Source: Haloparvum sedimenti (lineage in GTDB: Archaea; Halobacteriota; Halobacteria; Halobacteriales; Haloferacaceae). Taken from it: a DNA stretch of 64,000 nucleotides. The stretch covers positions 13,143 through 77,142 of the forward strand of contig NZ_LKIR01000062.1 in NCBI RefSeq assembly GCF_001462205.1, read 5' to 3'. How positions within the stretch are numbered: position 1 is the first letter of the stretch; every line of letters starts with the position of its first letter. The position numbers and the translations under genes were made by a program. The notes under the pieces were generated by a model. The model ran no database searches. It saw nothing but the letters and a program-made list of their open reading frames with translations, and was not told the origin of the DNA. This document shows positions 1-8,548 of the stretch, piece by piece.

Positions 1-171
1 GAGCAGCGTCTCCTCGGGGGAGCGACCGACCTCCGGGAGCGCCTGCTTCAGCGACTTGAGGACGCTGAAGTCGCCACAGCCCGGACACCACGTGGGCTGC
101 GGCTCCACGCTCGGGGTGTACTCGTCGCGGTCGACCTCTCGCTCCTCGCCGATTGCTGAGAATGCGCTCAT
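1..171 (-). CDS. porB: 2-oxoacid:ferredoxin oxidoreductase beta subunit, probably pyruvate (5' part only)
   Basis: This is the TPP-binding beta subunit of a CoA-dependent 2-oxoacid:ferredoxin oxidoreductase, cut off by the window edge after 57 codons. The N-terminus carries PTWCPGCGDF, the Cys-x-x-Cys motif of beta subunits that helps bind a [4Fe-4S] cluster. The start is the ATG at 171-169, three bases after the porA stop, so the two subunits are cotranscribed as A then B. Assignment to pyruvate rather than 2-oxoglutarate is inferred from the longer alpha partner and from a second, shorter pair at 41457-44080. Only the N-terminal segment is visible, so the thiamine motif cannot be checked here. 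Confidence 0.85.
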   Translation of the reverse strand, partial: MSAFSAIGEEREVDRDEYTPSVEPQPTWCPGCGDFSVLKSLKQALPEVGRSPEETLL

Positions 172-174
172 GGG

Positions 175-2070
175 TTAGTCACCTGCCGCGGGGACGAAGG
201 TGGTCTCGTTGCCGGGAATCTCCGCGTCGCCGTCGACGACGACGCGCTCGAACCCGTCGACGATCTCGTCGGGCTCGAAGGGGTTCCCGTTGTACTTCAG
301 CAGGCTCGACAGCTGCTCTCCGTAGCGGCCGAGGTTCTTCTGGACGAGCCCGCGGAACTGTCCGGAAGCGGTCATCTCCACGACGAGCACCTCGTCGACG
401 CTCTCGACGAACTCCGCGACCTCGTCGGTCGGGAACGGAAGCATGTCCGAGACGCCGAGCGACTTGACCGAGTGACCGGCCTCGTTGAGTCGGTCGACGG
501 CCTCCTCGACGGTTCCCTGCTGGCTGCCGAACGTCATGATGCCGTACTGGGCCTCGTCGGGGCCGTGATACGTCTGCGTGGACTCCGTGTCCAGGTCCGC
601 GCGGATCGCCTCCAGCTTCTGCGTGCGGCGGTCGATCTGCGCGACGCGGTTGTCCGGGCTCTCCGCGATGTGGCCCGTCGGGTCGTGCTCGTTGCCCGTC
701 GCGAGGTAGCGGCCGCCCTTCTGGCCCGGGACGGACCGCGGGGAGACGCCGTCCTCCGCCTCGTGCTGGAAGCGGTGGAACTTCCCGTCCTCGCTGTGGG
801 GCTGCTCCGCCAGCAGGTCCTCCGAGAGCGTCTTCCCGAGCGTCGGGTTGGGCTCGCGGTCGAAATGGCTCTTGGAGACGCTGACGAGTTCGCCGCCGAG
901 CTTCTGGTCGTACAGCAGGATCGTCGGGATCTGGTACTCGTAGGCAAGCCGGAACGCGAGCCGCGACTGCTCGTACGCCTCCGCGACTGTGCCGGGTGCC
1001 AGCACGACGCGCTGGGAGTCACCCTGCGAGGTGTAGAGGACGTGTTCGAGGTCGGACTGCTCCGGCTTCGTCGGCATCCCGGTCGAGGGACCGGCACGCA
1101 TCGCCTCCACGAGGACGACCGGCGTCTCGGTCATCTCCGCGAGGCCGAGCGGCTCGGACATCAGCGCGAAGCCGCCGCCCGAGGAGCCGGACATCGCCTT
1201 CACGCCGGCGTGGGAGGCCCCGACCGCGAGCGCGGCCGCCGCGATCTCGTCTTCCACCTGCTCGGAGATCCCACCCAGTTCGGGCAGGTTCTTCGTCATG
1301 ATGGTGAACACCTCGGTCCACGGCGTCATGGGGTAGCCGGCGATGAACCGGCACCCCTCGTCGATGGCGCCGTAGGAGATGGCGTCCGAACCGGACATCA
1401 GGAGCTGTTCCTCCTCGTGCTCGCCGGTCGGGACGGACACGTCGTGGGCGTCCACGTCGTACTCCTCGCGGACCTGGTCGTACGCGGTCTGCAGGATCTC
1501 GAGGTTCGGCTCGAGGATCTTCTCCGGCATCGCGTCGCGCATGAGGTCCTGGACGTGGTCTAAGTCCATCCCGGTCAGCGCGCAGGTCGCGCCGACGCCG
1601 GCCGTGTTCCGCATGACCTCGCGGCCCTGCTCTCGCGCGAGGCCCCGCAGGTCGAGCGGGTAGACGTGCCAGTCGTTCTCCTCGGCGCGCTCCTCGAAGT
1701 CCGGGATCTCGGAGGCGTCGAGCAGGCCCTCGTCGTAGACGATGACCCCGCCCTCGCGCAGCTCGTCGAGGTTCTCCGAGAGCGGCTTGATCTCCTCGTT
1801 CCCGTAGACGGCACCCTCCGAGGGGTTCCGGGCGAAGGAGTCGCCCAGCGCCAGGAGGAAGTTGTAGCCGTCGCCGCGGGACTTCACCTCGTCCGCGGAC
1901 GCGCGGATCTCCGTGTAGGTGTGGCCGCCACGGATCCGCGACGGATAGTGCCGATGCGTGAACACGTGGAGCCCCGACCGCATCAGGGCTTTTGCGAAGT
2001 TCTGGCTGGTCGAAGCGATCCCGTCGCCGGACCCCCCCGAGATTCGCCAGATGAGTTCGTCGGTAGTCAT
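175..2070 (-). CDS. porA: 2-oxoacid:ferredoxin oxidoreductase alpha subunit (gamma-alpha fusion), probably pyruvate
   Basis: The 631-residue protein joins a gamma domain (about residues 1-200, starting with a glycine-rich GGSGDGIAS at 11-19) to an alpha domain (from about 225, with GYPMTPWTEV at 245-254 and GPSTGMPTK at 327-335). This fused order is the haloarchaeal form of these enzymes. They convert 2-oxoacid plus CoA to acyl-CoA plus CO2 and reduce ferredoxin in the cytoplasm, replacing a pyruvate dehydrogenase. The beta subunit follows after three bases. The pyruvate assignment rests on family knowledge that halobacterial PorA is longer than KorA (631 versus 585 residues here); substrate cannot be read directly from sequence. 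Confidence 0.85.
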   Translation of the reverse strand: MTTDELIWRISGGSGDGIASTSQNFAKALMRSGLHVFTHRHYPSRIRGGHTYTEIRASADEVKSRGDGYNFLLALGDSFARNPSEGAVYGNEEIKPLSENLDELREGGVIVYDEGLLDASEIPDFEERAEENDWHVYPLDLRGLAREQGREVMRNTAGVGATCALTGMDLDHVQDLMRDAMPEKILEPNLEILQTAYDQVREEYDVDAHDVSVPTGEHEEEQLLMSGSDAISYGAIDEGCRFIAGYPMTPWTEVFTIMTKNLPELGGISEQVEDEIAAAALAVGASHAGVKAMSGSSGGGFALMSEPLGLAEMTETPVVLVEAMRAGPSTGMPTKPEQSDLEHVLYTSQGDSQRVVLAPGTVAEAYEQSRLAFRLAYEYQIPTILLYDQKLGGELVSVSKSHFDREPNPTLGKTLSEDLLAEQPHSEDGKFHRFQHEAEDGVSPRSVPGQKGGRYLATGNEHDPTGHIAESPDNRVAQIDRRTQKLEAIRADLDTESTQTYHGPDEAQYGIMTFGSQQGTVEEAVDRLNEAGHSVKSLGVSDMLPFPTDEVAEFVESVDEVLVVEMTASGQFRGLVQKNLGRYGEQLSSLLKYNGNPFEPDEIVDGFERVVVDGDAEIPGNETTFVPAAGD

Positions 2071-2142
2071 ATTGTGCCTGGCCCTCCGTAGGCCTAGTGT
2101 CTCAGGGTTTCGCCGCGCCCGTAATAGGGCTTGCTATGGATT

Positions 2143-2159
2143 CACAATGAACGATTGTG
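2143..2159. promoter_or_regulatory. palindrome upstream of porAB, candidate operator
   Basis: CACAAT and ATTGTG form perfect six-base arms around five bases, 73-89 bases before the porA start. It is the clearest dyad in the 173-base gap between aroC and porA. A regulator binding site is inference; the motif is not one I can assign to a named factor. Confidence 0.3.
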
Positions 2160-2243
2160 GGGGATTCCGATCTGCACAAAAATTGCGCCGCCGGCCACGG
2201 CTTCCGGACTCCCGGATACTCCGCGCGAACGGGCGGGACTCGC

Positions 2244-3431
2244 CTACTCGCCGTCCGGCCGCTCCGCGTGGTAGTCGGTGTCGTACTCACCCGGTCGGCC
2301 GTCCAGCCGGTCCGGGTTGATCCGCCCGGCGAGCAGCATGAAGTCGAGGACGGTGCAGTAGATCATCGCCTCGACGACCGGGACCCCGCGCGGGGGCAAC
2401 ACGGGGTCGTGGCGGCCGACGACCTGAATGTCCTTCTCCTCGCCCGTCTCCCAGTCGACCGTCGTCTGCTCGCTCGGGATGGAGGTGGGGGCGTGCAGCG
2501 TCACCTCGCCGTAGATCGGCTCGCCGGTGGTGATACCGCCCTGCAGCCCGCCGTGGGCGTTGCCGACCGGGACCGGGTCGCCCTCCTCGCTCGCGGTCTC
2601 GGGGTGTGACTCCCCGTCGTCGAACTCCCAGTCCTCGTTGCGCTCGGTGCCGGGGACCGACGCGGCCTCCCGTCCGAGGCCGAACTCGAAGGCGGTGGTC
2701 GCGGGGACCGCCATCAGCGCCGCGCCGAGCCGCGAGGGGAACGAGTCGAACCGCGGCGCGCCGAGCCCGCGAGGGACGCCGCGCGCCTCGAAGTAGATGG
2801 AGCCGCCGATGGAGTCGCCCTGCCGCTGGTACTCCTCCGCGAGCTCCTGCATCTCCGCGGCCGCCTCGGGGTCCGCACAGCGCACGTCGTTCTCCTCGCT
2901 TTCCTCCAGGAGCTGCTCGAAGCTCACGTCGTCGGTCTCCACGTCGCCGATGCGGTTGACGTGCGCCTTGATTTCCACGTCGTGCTCGGACTGTTCGAGC
3001 ACCTGCTTCGCGACCGCGCCCGCCGCGACCCAGTTCACCGTCTCGCGCGCCGACGACCGGCCGCCGCCGCCCCAGTTGCGCGTGCCGAACTTCGCGGAGT
3101 AGGTGTAGTCGCCGTGCGAGGGCCGCGGTGCGGTGACGTACGGCTCGTACTTGCCCGAGCGCGCGTCCTTGTTCTCGATGGTCATCCCGATCGGCGTGCC
3201 CGTGGTGTAGCCGTCCTGGATCCCCGACCGGATCTCGACCGCGTCGGGTTCGCCCCGCGAGGTGGTGATCATCGACTGGCCCGGCTTCCGCCGGTCGAGG
3301 TCGCGCTGGATCGCCTCCGTCGAGAGGTCGACGCCCGCGGGACACCCCGACACCGTGACGCCCATCGCGTCCCCGTGGCTCTCCCCGTAGGTGGTCACCT
3401 GAAAGAGGCGACCGAACCGGTTGCCGTTCAT
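2244..3431 (-). CDS. aroC: chorismate synthase
   Basis: Chorismate synthase removes phosphate from 5-enolpyruvylshikimate-3-phosphate to give chorismate, the last common step to aromatic amino acids, using reduced flavin. The 395-residue protein begins with the family signature MNGNRFGRLFQVTTYGESHG and contains the other conserved blocks, RPSHGDYTY near residue 104 and GGGGRSSARET near residue 121. Length matches archaeal AroC. It is transcribed alone on this strand, with a repeat-rich gene-free region behind its start. The ATG at 3431 gives the canonical N-terminus, so the start is secure. Confidence 0.96.
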   Translation of the reverse strand: MNGNRFGRLFQVTTYGESHGDAMGVTVSGCPAGVDLSTEAIQRDLDRRKPGQSMITTSRGEPDAVEIRSGIQDGYTTGTPIGMTIENKDARSGKYEPYVTAPRPSHGDYTYSAKFGTRNWGGGGRSSARETVNWVAAGAVAKQVLEQSEHDVEIKAHVNRIGDVETDDVSFEQLLEESEENDVRCADPEAAAEMQELAEEYQRQGDSIGGSIYFEARGVPRGLGAPRFDSFPSRLGAALMAVPATTAFEFGLGREAASVPGTERNEDWEFDDGESHPETASEEGDPVPVGNAHGGLQGGITTGEPIYGEVTLHAPTSIPSEQTTVDWETGEEKDIQVVGRHDPVLPPRGVPVVEAMIYCTVLDFMLLAGRINPDRLDGRPGEYDTDYHAERPDGE

Positions 3432-3631
3432 TACCTCGTCGTTGGGACGCGGGCATTTAGGCGTTGCACTCCGTGCAAGCGGGCGGCCGCGGTCGTGCGC
3501 GCACGGTGGCCCGGGCGGACTCGGACGGAACTGCGGCTCCCCTGCTGTGGCGGTTGCGGGCGGTTACGGTGCCATGGCGGTGATTGTGGGGTTGCAGGCA
3601 GTTCCAGGCAGTTGCGGAGCGGTGCTGTGCG

Positions 3632-3686
3632 GTCGGCGCGCGCCGCGGCGACCGCGAAGCGTGTCGCCGCGACCGCGCGAGGGAGG
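3632..3686 (+). repeat. dispersed repeat module, copy 1 (partner at 40113-40167)
   Basis: These 55 bases match 40113-40167 at 52 positions, by direct comparison. Inside both copies GCGGCGAC and GTCGCCGC are perfect inverted arms (3645-3652 and 3663-3670 here) around a ten-base loop, and the three differences lie in that loop (GAAG here, TTCG there). Conserved arms with a changed loop suggest a folded element. Confidence 0.75.
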
Positions 3687-3780
3687 CGGTGGCGCGGCCG
3701 CCTGCTGTGCGTTGCGGTTCGCGGCCGCGCCGCCGCCGAGGCTGGGGAGGTGCGAGGCCTGCGGTGCGGTTGCGGTGCCG

Positions 3781-3903
3781 GGTGGGACTGAAAGGGGCAG
3801 TCGGCTCGATCCGGCCCCGACGACGTAAGCACCGCAGCGGGCGTTGCGGAGAGCGAGGAGCGCAGCGAGGCGCGGTCGGTCGAGCCGACTGGGGCTTTCT
3901 GGG
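3781..3903 (+). repeat. stem-loop element, copy A
   Basis: This 123-base segment matches 34436-34558 with seven mismatches and no gaps by hand alignment. GAAAG at 3790-3794 pairs with CTTTC at 3895-3899, and the 12-base arms 3798-3809 and 3880-3891 are perfectly complementary. The apical part contains GCGGGCGTTGCGGAGAGCG, shared at 18 of 19 bases with the reverse-strand element at 34091-34209. Whether it acts as an RNA, a mobile DNA end or something else cannot be told from sequence. Confidence 0.8.
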
Positions 3904-4152
3904 TGGTGCTGTCTCAAGCAGCAGGATCAGGAATGAACACGGCAGCGTATGAGGGAGAGCCGGCTGGGGCTTTCGGGAAGTCTCCAGCCCGAGCAGCAGG
4001 ACCAGCAGCAGTCACAGAAAACCCAGACACGTCGCAGGGGAAGTCGGCTGGAACGTTCAACGCGGCCCCACCTCGGTCACGACGCAGCGACCGCTGACGG
4101 GGCTCGCCGTCACGATCACCGCGGTCCCCGCATCGATCAGTCCCGAATCACG

Positions 4153-5451
4153 CTACCACGTCAGCCCCTCGTAGGTGATGCCGTCGCGGCGCTCGACGAT
4201 CCGGCGGCCGTCGACGACGACGGACTCGGCCATAGCGTCGAACTCGTCGTCGAGGGCGGCGAACTCGTCCCAGTCGGTGACGACGACCGCGCCGGCGGCG
4301 TCCTCGAGCGCCGCCGCGGCGGAGTCGGCGTAGGAGACCTCGCCGTCCGAGAACCGCTCGCGCATGTTCGCGGTCGCGACGGGGTCGTAGGCGACCACCT
4401 CCGCACCGCGGGCGAGCAGGCCCTCGATGACGGGGATCGCCCGCGAGTTCCGCACGTCGTCGGTGCCGGGCTTGAACGCGAGTCCGAGCACCGCGACGCG
4501 TCGCCCGCTCACGTCGACGTGGTCGTCCAGCAGGTCGAGCAGGCGCTCCGGCTGGCGGTCGTTCACCGCGGTCGCGGCCTCCAACATCGCGGGGTCGTAG
4601 CCGGCCGCCTTCGCGGCCGCCGTGATGGCCGCCACGTCCTTCGGGAAGCAGCTTCCGCCCCAGCCGACTCCCGACCGGAGGAACCGCGACCCGATGCGGT
4701 CGTCGAGGCCGACGGCGTCCATCACCTCGTAGGCGTCGACGCCGAACTCCTTGCAGACGTTGCCGAGGTCGTTCGCCAGCGACACCTTCGCCGCGAGGAA
4801 GGCGTTGTTGGCGTACTTGATCAGCACGGCCGTCTTCGGGTCGGTTCGGACCACGTCGGGGTCCTCGCTCGCGATAAGCGGCTCGTAGACCGCCTCCAAC
4901 CGCTCCAGCGCCCAGGTGCCGTCCGTCCCGAAGACGACCTTGTCCGGCTGCTGGAAGTCCTCGACGGCGGTCCCCTCACGCAGGAACTCGGGGTTCGTCG
5001 CGACGCCGACGCGGTCGGCGGCCTCGCCCGCGCCCGCGAGGACGGCCTCGCGGACTTCCTCGACGCCGGGCGGCGTGACGGTGCTCTTGACGACGACGAG
5101 GTGGCGCTCGTCGGGACCGAGCCTCGCGAGCGCCTCGCCGACCATCTCCCCGGCCGCGGTCAGCCCTCCCAGATCGATACTGCCGTCCGCGCGCGAAGGC
5201 GTGCCGATGGCGAGGAACGTCACCTCGGCCGCGGCGAGGTCGTCGTAGGACGTCGTCGCGCGCAGGCGGTCGCCGACGTGTTCCGCCAGCAGCTCGTCGA
5301 GTCCGGGCTCGTGGATCGGCGCGCTGCCGTCGTTGATCGCCGCGACGACCGCCTCGTCGATGTCGATCGCGGTCACGTCGTGGCCCATCTCGGCCAGGCA
5401 GGCCGCGAGCGTCGTCCCGACGTAGCCGCTCCCGACGACGTTGATCTGCAT
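4153..5451 (-). CDS. aglM: UDP-glucose/UDP-sugar 6-dehydrogenase, AglM-like
   Basis: This NAD-dependent enzyme oxidises a UDP-hexose to the uronic acid, in haloarchaea mainly for N-glycan and surface sugar synthesis. The 432 residues show the N-terminal Rossmann motif [11 protein letters not shown], the conserved LIKYANNAF near 210, and the catalytic cysteine in [10 protein letters not shown] at about 268. The ATG at 5451 is chosen over one nine codons upstream because the Rossmann strand then begins at residue 2, as is usual. UDP-N-acetylmannosamine dehydrogenases share this fold, so the exact sugar and the symbol are inferences. No glycosyltransferase cluster adjoins it. Confidence 0.8.
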   Translation of the reverse strand: MQINVVGSGYVGTTLAACLAEMGHDVTAIDIDEAVVAAINDGSAPIHEPGLDELLAEHVGDRLRATTSYDDLAAAEVTFLAIGTPSRADGSIDLGGLTAAGEMVGEALARLGPDERHLVVVKSTVTPPGVEEVREAVLAGAGEAADRVGVATNPEFLREGTAVEDFQQPDKVVFGTDGTWALERLEAVYEPLIASEDPDVVRTDPKTAVLIKYANNAFLAAKVSLANDLGNVCKEFGVDAYEVMDAVGLDDRIGSRFLRSGVGWGGSCFPKDVAAITAAAKAAGYDPAMLEAATAVNDRQPERLLDLLDDHVDVSGRRVAVLGLAFKPGTDDVRNSRAIPVIEGLLARGAEVVAYDPVATANMRERFSDGEVSYADSAAAALEDAAGAVVVTDWDEFAALDDEFDAMAESVVVDGRRIVERRDGITYEGLTW

Positions 5452-5541
5452 ACGCGAGGAAACCGCGCCGGGCCTCAAGAGTGTTGCTCGACGGAACGGG
5501 ACGCGAACACGCCGTGGCCGGTCGCTTCGTGAACCGCGCCC

Positions 5542-5865
5542 TCAAAACGGCAGCAGGTCCCGCAGCCGCGCGATCGGACCACCGCCCTGCCGGCGCCGGC
5601 GCTCGAAGACGGGATGCAGTTCGTCGAGCAGTTCGGTCCGCGTCTCGAACCGGTCGGCGTCGGCCTCCGCGAGCGCCGCGTCGAGCGTGAGGGTGTGCCC
5701 CGACGCGTCGTACGGGACCTCCGCGTTCCTGACCGCGGCGCGGACCTCCTCGGCCGTCGCGGGGAACTGGAGGTCCGTCTCGTCGAGGCGGGCGTCCAGC
5801 GCCGCGATCCCGAACTCGATCGCGTCCGGTTCCTCGGTACCCCCGGTCGGCGGTCTGGCTGCCAT
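5542..5865 (-). CDS. small haloarchaeal protein, DUF5789-like
   Basis: A 107-residue acidic protein with no signal peptide or membrane segment. It contains FGIAALDARLDE near residue 19 and a basic tail rich in Arg and Gly. It resembles the haloarchaeal DUF5789 family of unknown function; this is recalled and not searched. It sits alone between the UDP-sugar dehydrogenase and the enoyl-CoA hydratase on the same strand, with 74-90 base gaps. No function is proposed. Confidence 0.65.
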   Translation of the reverse strand: MAARPPTGGTEEPDAIEFGIAALDARLDETDLQFPATAEEVRAAVRNAEVPYDASGHTLTLDAALAEADADRFETRTELLDELHPVFERRRRQGGGPIARLRDLLPF

Positions 5866-5939
5866 CGGGGAAGCGTGTGGCCTCCGGCCTCAAAAATCCG
5901 GCCCCGTCGGCTCTCCGACGCCGCCCGCTCGCGAGCCCC

Positions 5940-6743
5940 TTAGCGCCCCTCGAACTCGGGCTCCCGCTGCTCGACGAACGCCGCGATGCCCTCGGCGTGG
6001 TCGTCGGAGTCGAGTACCGCCGCCTGTGCGGCGGCCTCGTTCTCGATGGCGGCGTCGAGGCTCCCGTCCGGCCCGTGTCTGAGCAGGCGCTTCGAGGTGC
6101 GGAGGGCGACGCTCGGTCCCTCGGCGATCTCCGCGACGAAGGCCTCCGCCTCCGTCTCGAACTCGTCGTCGGGATAGACGTGGTTCGCGAGCCCCAGGTC
6201 GAGCGCGCGTTCGCCGGCGACGAGTTCGCCGGTGAAGACGAGCTCCCGGGCGACGTTGTCGCCGACGAGCCGCGGCAGGAGGTACGAGGTGCCCGAGTCG
6301 ACCGCGAGGCCGACGTTTCTGAACCCGAAGCCGATCGACGCGGATTCGGAGAGGAGCTGGATGTCGCAGGCGATCGCGAGATTTCCGCCCGCGCCGAACG
6401 CGGGGCCGTCGACCTTCGCGACGGTGGGGAACTCACACTCCGCGACGCGCCGGACCGCCCGGCCGGTGTCGCGGACGACGTGGCGGACCGCGTCCTCCAG
6501 CGGCTCGTCGCCCTCGTGGCGGTCGACCATCATCGACACGTCGCCGCCGGCACAGAAGGCCGCCCCCTCGCCCTCCAGCACGACGACGCGCGCGTCGGAC
6601 CCCTCCACGGCGTTCACCGCGTCGACGATCCCGCGGGCCATGTCCACGCTCAGGGCGTTCCGGCGCTCGGGCGCGGTCAGTACGACCCGGGCGATCCCGC
6701 CCTCACGCTCCAGCCGCACCGTGTCGATGTCGAGTTCGGTCAT
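5940..6743 (-). CDS. enoyl-CoA hydratase/isomerase family protein
   Basis: A 267-residue crotonase-fold enzyme, the family that hydrates or isomerises acyl-CoA double bonds. The oxyanion-hole segments are visible: GAAFCAGGDVSMM around residues 59-71 and KVDGPAFGAGGNLAIACD around 109-126. The acidic residues after the second segment, needed for true hydratase activity, cannot be placed confidently by eye. It is distinct from MenB at 13339. A role in fatty acid or amino acid breakdown is likely, but substrate is unknown. Its start at 6743 faces the halocyanin gene, so the 84-base gap holds divergent promoters. Confidence 0.85.
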   Translation of the reverse strand: MTELDIDTVRLEREGGIARVVLTAPERRNALSVDMARGIVDAVNAVEGSDARVVVLEGEGAAFCAGGDVSMMVDRHEGDEPLEDAVRHVVRDTGRAVRRVAECEFPTVAKVDGPAFGAGGNLAIACDIQLLSESASIGFGFRNVGLAVDSGTSYLLPRLVGDNVARELVFTGELVAGERALDLGLANHVYPDDEFETEAEAFVAEIAEGPSVALRTSKRLLRHGPDGSLDAAIENEAAAQAAVLDSDDHAEGIAAFVEQREPEFEGR

Positions 6744-6827
6744 GGTCCGGACCTTTCGCGGCCGGCATATAGCCGTTTCCCGCCGGCGGAGCGCGGTGCT
6801 TTACCGTCCCCTCCACCAAGACCGACC

Positions 6828-7292
6828 ATGGACGAGACGACGCGACGGCGGGTGCTCGCGGGTGCGGCCGGTCTCGGCGCGGTCGCGACCGCGGGCTGTC
6901 TGGGCGGTTCGGACGGCGGAGACGACGAGGCCGAGGAGCTGTACGGCGACTGGTTCTCGGGCGTCGGGAACTTCGATGGCACCGAGAACGTGCTGGGGCA
7001 GGACGCCATCCGGATCGCGGTCGGCGCGGCCGGCGGGCTGGCGTTCGCACCGCCAGCGGTCCGGGTCCGAACCGGAACCCGGGTCGTCTGGGAGTGGACC
7101 GGCGAGGGCGGCACCCACGACGTGACCGAGGAGAACGGCGTCTTCGAGTCCGACTCCTACCGCGACTCCGGCAGCACCTTCGAGCACACCTTCGAGGAGA
7201 CGGGCGTCTACCGGTACGTCTGTACCCCCCATCAGGCGAGCGGAATGCGCGGCGCCGTACACGTCGTGGACGAGGAGTACGAGGCCGAGTAG
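6828..7292 (+). CDS. halocyanin-like blue copper lipoprotein
   Basis: Halocyanins are small membrane-anchored blue copper proteins that carry electrons on the outer face of the haloarchaeal membrane. The 154-residue sequence has a twin-arginine signal (TTRRRVLAGAAG) and a lipobox ending in Cys24 (TAGC), then an acidic linker and a plastocyanin-like domain. The expected copper ligands are present: His97 (GGTHDV), Cys132, His135 and Met140 (YVCTPHQASGM). The ATG at 6828 gives the full signal peptide. The partner oxidoreductase is not in the neighbourhood, although the menaquinone genes downstream belong to the same respiratory chain. Confidence 0.92.
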   Translation: MDETTRRRVLAGAAGLGAVATAGCLGGSDGGDDEAEELYGDWFSGVGNFDGTENVLGQDAIRIAVGAAGGLAFAPPAVRVRTGTRVVWEWTGEGGTHDVTEENGVFESDSYRDSGSTFEHTFEETGVYRYVCTPHQASGMRGAVHVVDEEYEAE

Positions 7293-7311
7293 TCGAGCAC
7301 CCGAGACGACA

Positions 7312-7386
7312 GATTTCTGTCGGCGGTATTCGGTGGTGGATTTCTGTCGGCGGTATTCGGTGGTGGATTTCTGTCGGCGGTATTCC
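7312..7386 (+). repeat. 27-base tandem repeat between convergent genes
   Basis: The word GATTTCTGTCGGCGGTATTC starts at 7312, 7339 and 7366, so the period is 27 bases with 2.8 copies. It fills the gap between the halocyanin stop (7292) and the end of menC (7424), which run toward each other. It may serve as a bidirectional terminator or be a replication-slippage product. The first two full units are identical. Confidence 0.85.
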
Positions 7387-7423
7387 GTCGGCGAGTTCCG
7401 TTCCCGGCCTCCGTCGCGCCCGT

Positions 7424-8533
7424 TCAGAACACGAGGTCGTCGAACGCCTCGCCGGCGACGCCCGGGTCCTCCGGGACCCCGATCGCCCCGCCGGCCGCGG
7501 GCGCCGGGTCAAGTGCCAGGTCCTCGGCGAGCAGGTCCGCGGTCGCGAGCCCGCAGGCGGACACGTCGGGGATCGCGGCCGCCACGTGGACCGCTGCGGT
7601 CCTGGCGACGACCGCGTCGACGGTCGTGGTGACGACCGGCTCGACGCCCGCGTCCCGGGCGCGGACCGCCGCCGACAGCGCGCGGTCCGGTCCTCCCAGC
7701 GCCATGGGCTTGAGCACGACCGCGTCCGCGGCGCCCGCCGACAGCACCGCGTCGAGACCGGCCGCGGCCAGCGACTCGTCGAGCGCGACGCCCACGTCGA
7801 ACCCCTCCCGGAGCGCAGCGTGCCCGGCGAGGTCTTCCGGCGGGAGGGGTTGCTCGACGGACGCGAGGTCGATCTCGGGAGCGGCGGTCGCCGCGAGCGC
7901 GCGTTCCGCCGTCTCTCGGTCCCATGCGCCGTTGGCGTCGGCACGGAGGGCGACGCGAGGAGGAACGGCCTCGCCCGCGGTCTCCGCGGCGTCGTCGACC
8001 GTCTTTCTGACGGCGCGCAGGCGTTCGAGATCCGCACCGAGGTCGCGAGCGCCGACTTTCACCTTCACCGTTCGGAACCCCGCCTCGACCGCCTCGCGGG
8101 CCGCGGCCGCGGTCGTCGCCGGGTCGCTGTCACCGACGGTGGCGTTGACCGGGACCGCGTCCGTGGGTGCGGGCAGGCCCTGACTCGCGGCGAGGCGGTC
8201 GGCGAGGGACTCACCTGCCGCCCGCGCGTCGGCGTCGAGGCGTGCGAGCGATACCGCGTGACGCGCCGCGGGCGCGTCCGAAAAGCGCTCGGCGTCGAGG
8301 TCGGGCGGGCTCGCGTCCGGGCTCGCCCGCTCGGCCGCGGCCTCCAGCGCACGCTCGCACGCCGCGAGCGACTCGGTCCATCCCGGGAGCGGCGTCGCCT
8401 CGCCCACGCCGCGGGACGGGACCGCGTCCGCCTCCGGCTCGACGCCGACGACGAACCCCTCGCGCTCCGCGATCTCACCCCGGGCGGTCCCGAGCGGACG
8501 TGCGAGCGGAAGCGAGAAGCGCCGTGCGTGCAT
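7424..8533 (-). CDS. menC: o-succinylbenzoate synthase
   Basis: A 369-residue enolase-superfamily enzyme that dehydrates SHCHC to o-succinylbenzoate in menaquinone synthesis. The catalytic KxK appears as TVKVKVG near residue 156, metal-binding acids in LRADANGAW and SVEQPLP, and the second lysine region in VVLKPMALGG. The MR/MLE family also includes racemases, but the gene follows menA by 15 bases on the same strand, which fixes the pathway. Both are probably read from one promoter before menA. MenB is encoded separately at 13339. Confidence 0.88.
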   Translation of the reverse strand: MHARRFSLPLARPLGTARGEIAEREGFVVGVEPEADAVPSRGVGEATPLPGWTESLAACERALEAAAERASPDASPPDLDAERFSDAPAARHAVSLARLDADARAAGESLADRLAASQGLPAPTDAVPVNATVGDSDPATTAAAAREAVEAGFRTVKVKVGARDLGADLERLRAVRKTVDDAAETAGEAVPPRVALRADANGAWDRETAERALAATAAPEIDLASVEQPLPPEDLAGHAALREGFDVGVALDESLAAAGLDAVLSAGAADAVVLKPMALGGPDRALSAAVRARDAGVEPVVTTTVDAVVARTAAVHVAAAIPDVSACGLATADLLAEDLALDPAPAAGGAIGVPEDPGVAGEAFDDLVF

Positions 8534-8548
8534 GATCAGGCGATCACC

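Larger units (their letters stand above)
3432..4152. other. gene-free, repeat-rich 721-base region
   Basis: I find no credible gene here. The left part (about 3542-3620) is a degenerate G/T-rich tract built from GCGGT-like words similar to the tandem array at 13071. Then come a module shared with 40113-40167, a short GAGGCTGGGGAGGTG block at 3739-3753 also found near 40221, and the stem-loop element at 3781-3903. From about 3958 to 4055 the 3' box of the stem-loop recurs in degraded form (GGCTGGGGCTTTCGGG at 3962-3977), ending near GGAACGTTC. The region looks assembled from mobile or amplified repeat modules. Confidence 0.7.

Noticed and set aside
7312-7386. CRISPR-like array
   Set aside because: The repeats are directly abutting with no spacers.
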